Shown here: piece after piece, positions 15,065 to 20,153 of the stretch
Layout of the letters: each line of letters opens with the position of its first letter
How positions within the stretch are numbered: the stretch's first letter is position 1
Origin: Moraxellaceae bacterium
GTDB lineage: Bacteria > Pseudomonadota > Gammaproteobacteria > Pseudomonadales > Moraxellaceae
Direction: 5' to 3'
Assembly (NCBI GenBank): GCA_014378805.1
Contig: JACMMY010000016.1
Coordinates: 1 to 20,153 of the forward strand
Length of the DNA stretch: 20,153 nucleotides
Program-made: the position numbers and the translations under genes
Notes under the pieces: model-generated
Databases searched by the model: none
The model's input: the letters and a program-made list of their open reading frames with translations, nothing else
Told to the model about the DNA's origin: nothing

Positions 15065-17353
15065 ATGGACAATCAAGAACTGAAGCAAGCTGCGCTGGAT
15101 TATCACGAGTTTCCAAAACCAGGTAAAATTAACGTTGTTCCTAGCAAACAACTCGCAAACCAACATGATTTAGCCCTCGCCTACTCACCAGGCGTCGCTG
15201 CACCATGCCTTGAGATCGAACGCGATCCTTCATTGGTGTCACGCTACACAGCGCGCGGCAATTTGGTCGCTGTTATTACCAATGGTACTGCCGTACTTGG
15301 CTTGGGTAATATTGGGCCTCTGGCTTCTAAACCCGTCATGGAAGGTAAAGGCGTTTTGTTCAAGAAATTCGCGGGCATTGACGTATTCGATATCGAAATT
15401 GCTGAAAATGACCCTGAAAAACTGGTCGAAATCATTGCCTCACTTGAGCCTACTTTTGGCGGTATTAACCTCGAAGACATTAAAGCACCTGAGTGTTTTT
15501 ATATTGAGAAAAAACTCCGCGAACGCATGAAAATTCCTGTATTTCATGATGATCAACATGGTACTTCGATCATCGTTGGCGCGGCATTACTCAATGCACT
15601 TCAATTGGTCAACAAAGACATTAGTCAAATCAAAATCGTCTGCTCGGGGGCAGGTGCTGCTGCGCTTTCGTGTTTAGATTTATTGGTTGCTCTAGGCGTC
15701 AATCGTAGCAACATTATTGTTGCTGACTCCAAAGGCGTGATCACCACCGCCCGCCTTGCAACATTAGATGAAAGTAAACGTCGTTATGCACAAGACATTT
15801 CTAGCTCTCGTCTTGAAGAAGTCATGGCTGGCGCAGATATGTTTTTAGGATTGTCCACTGCGGGTATTTTGTCGCAGGACATGGTTTTGGCAATGGCTGC
15901 GGATCCTATTATTTTCGCGCTCGCGAATCCCAATCCAGAAATTCTTCCTGAATTGGCGCATGCGGTTCGCCCTGATGTGATCATTGCAACAGGTCGTTCT
16001 GATTATCCAAATCAAGTTAATAACGCACTCTGCTTCCCATATATTTTCCGTGGTGCGCTTGATTCTGGCGCAACGACGGTCAATGAAGCAATGAAAATTG
16101 CTTGTGTTCACGCGATTGCAAAAATGGCGCATATCGAATCAAGCAGCAACACCTACGGTGAAGCAGGTCAAAGTTTTGGTCGTGAATACCTCATTCCTGG
16201 TCCACTTGATCCACGTTTAATTTTAGCAATCGCACCTGAAATTGCACGTGCCGCGATGGATTCTGGTGTTGCCACACGTCCAATTCAAGACTTTGCTGCC
16301 TATCGTCAAAGCCTCTCAGAGTTTGTTTATAACTCGGCATTCTTGATGAAACCTGTGTTTGCGCAAGCTAAAGCAGATCCGAAGCGTATTGTTTATTGCG
16401 AAGGTGAAGATGATCGTGTCCTACGCGCAGTTCAGTTGGTCGTTGATGAAGGATTAGCAAAACCTATCTTGATCGGTCGTCCAGCTGTCATTCAACATCA
16501 AATCGCCAAACTAGGGCTACGTCTCCAAGTGGGTATTAATGTTGAAATTGTTGACCAAGACAACGATCCTCGTTACAAAGAATACTGGCAGCATTATTAC
16601 AGTTTGGTACAACGCCAAGGTGTGGGTGTTGAACTTGCGAAACGTGAAACACGCCGCCGTACGACATTAATCGGTGCGCTACTGGTTCACTTCGGTGTTG
16701 CTGATGGACTCATTTGCGGGACGTTTGGTAATTACAACTTGCATTTAGATTTCCTAAAAGATGTCATCGGCAAGAAAGAAGGTGTTAAAAACTTCTATGC
16801 AATGAATGCCTTGATGTTAGAAGGTCGCAATTTGTTTATCGCTGACACCTACGTCAATGAAAACCCGACCGCACTTCAGTTGGCTGAAATGACTTTGCTG
16901 GCAGCGGAAGAAGTTCGTCGTTTTGGTTTAACACCAAAAGTTGCGCTGCTTTCTCACTCTAGCTTCGGCAGTGGTGAAGGTGAAACTGCACAGAAGATGC
17001 GTGAAACGTTCCGCATCCTGTCAACGATCGCACCTGATCTAGAAGTTGAAGGTGAAATGCATGGTGATGCAGCCCTCAGTGAAGAAGTTCGTTTGGCTGA
17101 GTTCCCGAACTCACGCTACAAAGGCTCGGCAAACTTGCTAATCATGCCAACCATGGATGCCGCTAATATTGCATTTAACCTGTTAAAAACAGCATCAGGT
17201 AACAATGTCACGATTGGCCCAATCCTACTTGGTGCGGCAAAACCAGTTCATGTGTTAACGCCAACTGCAACGCCACGTCGTATCGTGAATATGACTGCGC
17301 TAACTGTCGCTGAAATTCAACAAGCAGAAAAAGCATTGAACGAAAACGCGTAA
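15065..17353 (+). CDS. maeB: NADP-type malic enzyme with phosphotransacetylase-like tail (MaeB)
   Basis: MaeB oxidatively decarboxylates malate to pyruvate and CO2, usually producing NADPH. The 762-residue length and fusion are typical of MaeB. The malic domain has AYSPGVAAPC (39-48), VLFKKFAGIDVFDIE (97-111), the metal-site region NLEDI and HDDQHGT (161-167); the nucleotide fold has CSGAGAAALS (193-202). From about 430 to 755 it is a PTA_PTB domain (RIVYCEGEDDRVLRA, GNYNLHLDF, LSHSSFGSG, EGEMHGDAAL), regarded as regulatory in MaeB because it lacks proven transacetylase activity. The start at 15065 is chosen because MDNQELKQAALDYHEFPKPGK is the family N-terminus; the frame also extends to ATG 14996. 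A strong terminator follows. Confidence 0.96.
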   Translation: MDNQELKQAALDYHEFPKPGKINVVPSKQLANQHDLALAYSPGVAAPCLEIERDPSLVSRYTARGNLVAVITNGTAVLGLGNIGPLASKPVMEGKGVLFKKFAGIDVFDIEIAENDPEKLVEIIASLEPTFGGINLEDIKAPECFYIEKKLRERMKIPVFHDDQHGTSIIVGAALLNALQLVNKDISQIKIVCSGAGAAALSCLDLLVALGVNRSNIIVADSKGVITTARLATLDESKRRYAQDISSSRLEEVMAGADMFLGLSTAGILSQDMVLAMAADPIIFALANPNPEILPELAHAVRPDVIIATGRSDYPNQVNNALCFPYIFRGALDSGATTVNEAMKIACVHAIAKMAHIESSSNTYGEAGQSFGREYLIPGPLDPRLILAIAPEIARAAMDSGVATRPIQDFAAYRQSLSEFVYNSAFLMKPVFAQAKADPKRIVYCEGEDDRVLRAVQLVVDEGLAKPILIGRPAVIQHQIAKLGLRLQVGINVEIVDQDNDPRYKEYWQHYYSLVQRQGVGVELAKRETRRRTTLIGALLVHFGVADGLICGTFGNYNLHLDFLKDVIGKKEGVKNFYAMNALMLEGRNLFIADTYVNENPTALQLAEMTLLAAEEVRRFGLTPKVALLSHSSFGSGEGETAQKMRETFRILSTIAPDLEVEGEMHGDAALSEEVRLAEFPNSRYKGSANLLIMPTMDAANIAFNLLKTASGNNVTIGPILLGAAKPVHVLTPTATPRRIVNMTALTVAEIQQAEKALNENA

Positions 17354-17365
17354 TTGTTTTGACGT

Positions 17366-17394
17366 AAAAAAGCCTTCATCTGAAGGCTTTTTTT
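17366..17394 (+). terminator. Rho-independent terminator after maeB
   Basis: AGCCTTC (17371-17377) pairs with GAAGGCT (17382-17388) around ATCT, flanked by an A run before and a T run after (to 17394). It is 12 nt past the maeB stop, and the A/T flanks extend the stem. Confidence 0.93.
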
Positions 17395-17412
17395 ATGGGC
17401 GTTTTTTTTCGG

Positions 17413-17418
17413 TATAAT
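17413..17418 (+). promoter_or_regulatory. -10 box for the pseudouridine synthase gene
   Basis: A perfect TATAAT lies 31 nt before the ATG at 17450. The region upstream is a T tract partly shared with the maeB terminator and offers no proper -35. The leader would be only about 25 nt and shows no Shine-Dalgarno sequence. Confidence 0.5.
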
Positions 17419-17449
17419 GCTAAATTAACTCTCAAGTCTTCACTCATTC

Positions 17450-18433
17450 ATGCGCTCCGAATTGCCAACTTCAAAACCAGTAAAACTACCAACACGTCAT
17501 GGCATCAGTCCAAGTTGTGTTTGGTTACCACGAGAGTTGCATTCGACGCTGCTTGATTTCCTCAGTACGCGATTCCATGAAATACCCCGCATGACATGGA
17601 TTGCGCGGCTTGAGCAAGGTCTCGTACTCAATCAACAAGGCACTCCATTTCAAATCGACAGTCCGTATATCGCGGACCAACATATTTACTATTATCGCAA
17701 TATTGAAAATGAAGAACGGATTCCTTTTGAAGAAACTATTTTGTATCAAGATGAGCATTTATTAGTTGCGGATAAACCACATTTTTTGCCTGTGATTCCT
17801 TCGGGAAAATATGTGCAGGAAACACTCTTAACACGCCTTAAAAACAAACTGGGAATAGATGATCTCGCGCCGATTCATCGCATTGATCGTGAGACAGCGG
17901 GCTTGGTTTTATTTTCGATTAACCCAAGAACACGCGATGCCTATCAAACCTTATTTCGCGAGCGCACCATTCATAAAACCTATGAAGCGATTGCACCTCT
18001 GAATAGAAATCTGACCTTACCGATGACTTATCAAAGCCGCATGGTCAAAGGCGAACCTTTTTTTAGAATGAAAGAAGTCGAGGGTGAATTAAACTCAGAA
18101 ACGCGCTTAGATATTTTAGAGAGGTATGGCAATTTTGCAAAATACCAACTTTCGCCGATCACAGGAAAGCAGCACCAATTGCGTGTTCATTTAGCCGCAC
18201 TAGGTATTCCGATTGTGTACGATCCATTTTATCCAGAGCTCACTGAGTGGAAAGAAGACCACGATAAGCCGCTACAACTTCTTGCCAAACAGGTGCGCTT
18301 TACAGACCCCATTACAGGAAAAAATCATTCGTTTACGAGTGAACGGAAGTTACTGGATGTGGAATCAATCGCTGCGGATTTTGCGCATCCACAACAAACT
18401 GCTGAAACCAATCTTCGGAAAGATATCCTTTAA
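17450..18433 (+). CDS. RluA-family RNA pseudouridine synthase
   Basis: This is a 327-residue enzyme that isomerises uridine to pseudouridine in rRNA or tRNA. The catalytic motif is HRIDRETAGLVLF (143-155) with Asp146. It is preceded by the conserved strand ILYQDEHLLVADKPHFLPVIP (roughly 97-117, a typical RluA segment) and followed by RERTIHKTYEAI and the GKQHQLRVHLAALGIPI motif. The N-terminal 80 residues resemble an S4-like or linker part, with RLEQGLVLNQQG. The exact target is unclear; RluA, RluC, RluD and TruC-like members share these motifs. It lies after the maeB terminator with its own -10 box. The last 33 or so codons overlap the 3' end of the convergent gene at 18333-18917. Confidence 0.88.
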   Translation: MRSELPTSKPVKLPTRHGISPSCVWLPRELHSTLLDFLSTRFHEIPRMTWIARLEQGLVLNQQGTPFQIDSPYIADQHIYYYRNIENEERIPFEETILYQDEHLLVADKPHFLPVIPSGKYVQETLLTRLKNKLGIDDLAPIHRIDRETAGLVLFSINPRTRDAYQTLFRERTIHKTYEAIAPLNRNLTLPMTYQSRMVKGEPFFRMKEVEGELNSETRLDILERYGNFAKYQLSPITGKQHQLRVHLAALGIPIVYDPFYPELTEWKEDHDKPLQLLAKQVRFTDPITGKNHSFTSERKLLDVESIAADFAHPQQTAETNLRKDIL

Positions 18434-18917
18434 ACTCTGGATAAACCACTAAAGTCGATGAATCGATTTCCCCATTAAAGACTTTCAACCAGCGTGTAAG
18501 CCAATGTTTGGTTAATGCTTTTTTTCCTTTAGCTGCATCCATACGCGCCAAACCGAGGAAAATTTGCGAATGTTCAGAATTAGAATGCGCACGCAATATT
18601 TGCCCGACAACCGTTAAATAACGTTGCTGTGGCGTTACTAAATGAAACTGCAAATAAACAGCTGCCAATTGCGCTGCCAACAAAACATGCGTTGTTTGAT
18701 CTTCGGCTTCGGTATCTGCCAGTTCTAAAATCACGGCTGCTTCGCCAAGAAAATAAAGTTGTTCAGACTGATTATGGCTCAGCGACACCAGCATCAATCT
18801 TAACTGTGCGCGCTCAATCGCCAGCATCGGCGTTGGAGCGGTTAAAAAAAGCTGATCCGTTTCACCGACACGGGCAATGATTTCACTAACTGTCATGGTG
18901 GTCTTTGCTGTCGTCAT
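18333..18917 (-). CDS. Conserved-looking protein of unknown function, 194 residues
   Basis: I do not recognise this protein. It is soluble with no signal peptide, and mostly helical by composition. A leucine/alanine-rich central part (about 77-125: VLLAAQLAAVYLQFH, YLTVVGQILRAH) and a Trp-rich stretch (KHWLTRWLKVF, about 137-147) might form helical repeats. ATG 18917 is preceded by GAGGA with good spacing, supporting a real gene. It begins 14 nt after the 2OG-Fe(II) oxygenase and is probably cotranscribed with it. Its last 101 bp overlap the convergent pseudouridine synthase, so one of the two C-termini is under coding constraint from both strands. Confidence 0.7.
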   Translation of the reverse strand: MTTAKTTMTVSEIIARVGETDQLFLTAPTPMLAIERAQLRLMLVSLSHNQSEQLYFLGEAAVILELADTEAEDQTTHVLLAAQLAAVYLQFHLVTPQQRYLTVVGQILRAHSNSEHSQIFLGLARMDAAKGKKALTKHWLTRWLKVFNGEIDSSTLVVYPEFKGYLSEDWFQQFVVDAQNPQRLIPHPVTSVHS

Positions 18918-18931
18918 ATTTTCCTCAATGT

Positions 18932-19558
18932 TTACAAACGCTCATCTCGTCGCAGCCAACCTGCAATAGAACGTCTGGTTTGAGTGGCTGGAAGTACTTC
19001 ATGGGGCAAGTCACTTTGAAAAACAACCAGTCGATTGGCAATCGGCAAAATATCATGCGCCGTATGATGCAAATCTTCTAAGCGCAACTCACCGCCCCAC
19101 TCAGCCAGCCAATCTTGATGAGCCTGTAAATTATCTTCGGCACTATTTAAATATAAAACCGTGGAGATCGCGCGGACATTCGAGTCTCTCGGATTATCTC
19201 GATGGCGTGCGTAAAATTGACCGACTTCATATTGCGCATAATGCGCTTCAACACAACGTATCCCTAAATACAACGATTGGTTTAGCGCATCACCCAAGCC
19301 AAACAATGCATCCAGATAATCCGCACCAATCAGATCCTGCTCATCAATCCAATGCGTTGAGTCGCTGCGAACGGTTTCAACTCGCCCCCCAGCACTGACT
19401 TTCGCAGCCTGATAACGACTGATATTTTTGCTCTCACGTGCTAAATTTGCATACAGCTGTGCTGGCAAGGCTTGATCAATCATGACAAAACCATTTTCAA
19501 CCAAAGCATCTAAGGCATTCTCATCGAAGTATTTTTGCCAATAGTGAAGCCAGTTCAT
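18932..19558 (-). CDS. 2-oxoglutarate/Fe(II)-dependent oxygenase
   Basis: This is a 208-residue member of the prolyl 4-hydroxylase-like 2OG-Fe(II) superfamily. The iron ligands are visible as H119-x-D121 in QFYARHRDN and distal H186 in FQSDLPHEVLPA. A basic residue for the 2-oxoglutarate carboxylate follows in TRRSIAGWLRRD (Arg195 or Arg196). ISTVLYLN and GGELRLED are typical double-stranded beta-helix strands. Such proteins hydroxylate proteins or small molecules; the substrate here is not apparent. ATG 19558 is preceded by an AAGGG ribosome site. It is followed after 14 nt by the unknown 194-residue gene, suggesting a two-gene operon divergent from rlmJ. Confidence 0.88.
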   Translation of the reverse strand: MNWLHYWQKYFDENALDALVENGFVMIDQALPAQLYANLARESKNISRYQAAKVSAGGRVETVRSDSTHWIDEQDLIGADYLDALFGLGDALNQSLYLGIRCVEAHYAQYEVGQFYARHRDNPRDSNVRAISTVLYLNSAEDNLQAHQDWLAEWGGELRLEDLHHTAHDILPIANRLVVFQSDLPHEVLPATQTRRSIAGWLRRDERL

Positions 19559-19836
19559 TTATTACCCTTAAATCAAAATCGAGCATTCTACTGTGTTCTA
19601 AAATAAAAATTCATCATCACAGATTATGACGGATCTGCATTTGCATGTCTTATCCAGCCTAGGTTCATGCTAACATGTTGCTATATTATTTCGCGTCAAG
19701 CATTTTGAATTTTCTATGATTAGATAGCGCGAGGATTGATTGCAAATCTCCTCAGTGCTTACTTTTAATTCAATGCTTTTGCGCGTGCTGTATCGCTTTC
19801 GAATTGTTGTATTAAATAAGGTTTCAAATTAACTGT
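19559..19836. other. Divergent intergenic region before rlmJ
   Basis: The 278-nt gap must hold promoters for both flanking genes. TATATT/TATTAT at 19682-19689 could be a -10 on +, but the matching -35 positions are poor. I see no open reading frame, strong hairpin or RNA gene. Confidence 0.4.
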
Positions 19837-20153
19837 ATGAATTATCGTCACCATTACCACGCTGGCAACTTTGCTGATGTGATGAAGCATGTTCTATTAT
19901 TAGAACTACTTGAACTCTTGGGAAAAAAAGACAAACCTTTTCGTTATATTGACACCCATGCCGGTGCAGGTATGTATGACCTCGCACTCTCACCTGCACA
20001 AAAATCAGGTGAATATCTTGACGGCATTCATCGCCTCAGCCAGTTAGATGCAAGTGTGGTTCGCCTTGCGCCGCCGATGATTCAACGCTATTTGGCGTTG
20101 GTTGAAGAGTTGCGTGAAGAAAAAAGTCGCGGCTGGTATCCAGGTTCACCTTG
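19837..20153 (+). CDS. rlmJ: 23S rRNA m6A2030 methyltransferase RlmJ, 5' part
   Basis: RlmJ methylates N6 of A2030 in 23S rRNA with SAM. The first 105 codons are present and the frame runs off the window end. The start MNYRHHYHAGNFADVMKH is the family signature, followed by LLGKKDKPFRYIDTHAGAG with the SAM-binding motif DTHAGAG, then the GEYLDGIHRL and RYLALVEEL helices. ATG 19837 has only a distant AAGG (19818-19822). It is the third rRNA methyltransferase gene in the window, after rlmM and rsmE. Confidence 0.95.
   Translation, partial: MNYRHHYHAGNFADVMKHVLLLELLELLGKKDKPFRYIDTHAGAGMYDLALSPAQKSGEYLDGIHRLSQLDASVVRLAPPMIQRYLALVEELREEKSRGWYPGSP

Noticed and set aside
1..20153. CRISPR arrays, tRNA or rRNA genes
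   Set aside because: No regularly spaced repeats, cloverleaf patterns or rRNA-like stretches were seen.

Overview
The window (about 43-45% G+C by eye) looks like the chromosome of a gammaproteobacterium close to Acinetobacter and other Moraxellaceae. This rests on protein resemblance and on gene neighbourhoods (pabC-mltG-tmk; ahcY next to metF; rRNA methyltransferases at both ends). It is inference, since no search was possible. Most of the window is core metabolism and RNA modification. I see no insertion sequence, phage, tRNA, rRNA or CRISPR.

Left part (1-2425, + strand): the 3' end of rlmM, a DUF3465 membrane-anchored protein, and a secreted DUF4198 protein whose -10 box abuts a good Fur-box match, closed by a terminator hairpin. 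Next (2477-5976, - strand) comes an apparent operon pabC -> mltG -> tmk -> class A beta-lactamase. The beta-lactamase has every catalytic motif but is split by one extra base in an 8-base A tract. A single-gene unit for a small outer-membrane barrel follows (6115-6720, -), with a cUUCGg terminator.

Centre (7021-11659, + strand): a clear S-adenosylhomocysteine (SAH) riboswitch leads ahcY, followed by metF, bioA and rsmE, the last three joined by 1- and 4-nt overlaps. The cluster centres on SAM: RsmE makes SAH, AhcY removes it, MetF supplies methyl groups for methionine, and BioA uses SAM as amino donor. Then comes a 965-residue six-helix membrane protein with two PAS domains, a degenerate GGDEF (GSDDF) and an intact EAL domain, probably a c-di-GMP phosphodiesterase.

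Right part (14752-20153): a perfect 18-bp inverted repeat and an extended -10 promoter precede a roughly 200-nt structured leader and maeB (malic enzyme with a phosphotransacetylase-like tail). An RluA-family pseudouridine synthase follows; its 3' end overlaps by 101 bp the 3' end of a convergent unknown gene, which lies downstream of a 2OG-Fe(II) oxygenase. The window ends inside rlmJ. The observations most worth following are the SAH riboswitch with its long insert and Shine-Dalgarno hairpin, the frameshifted beta-lactamase at the end of a housekeeping operon, and the uncharacterised maeB leader.
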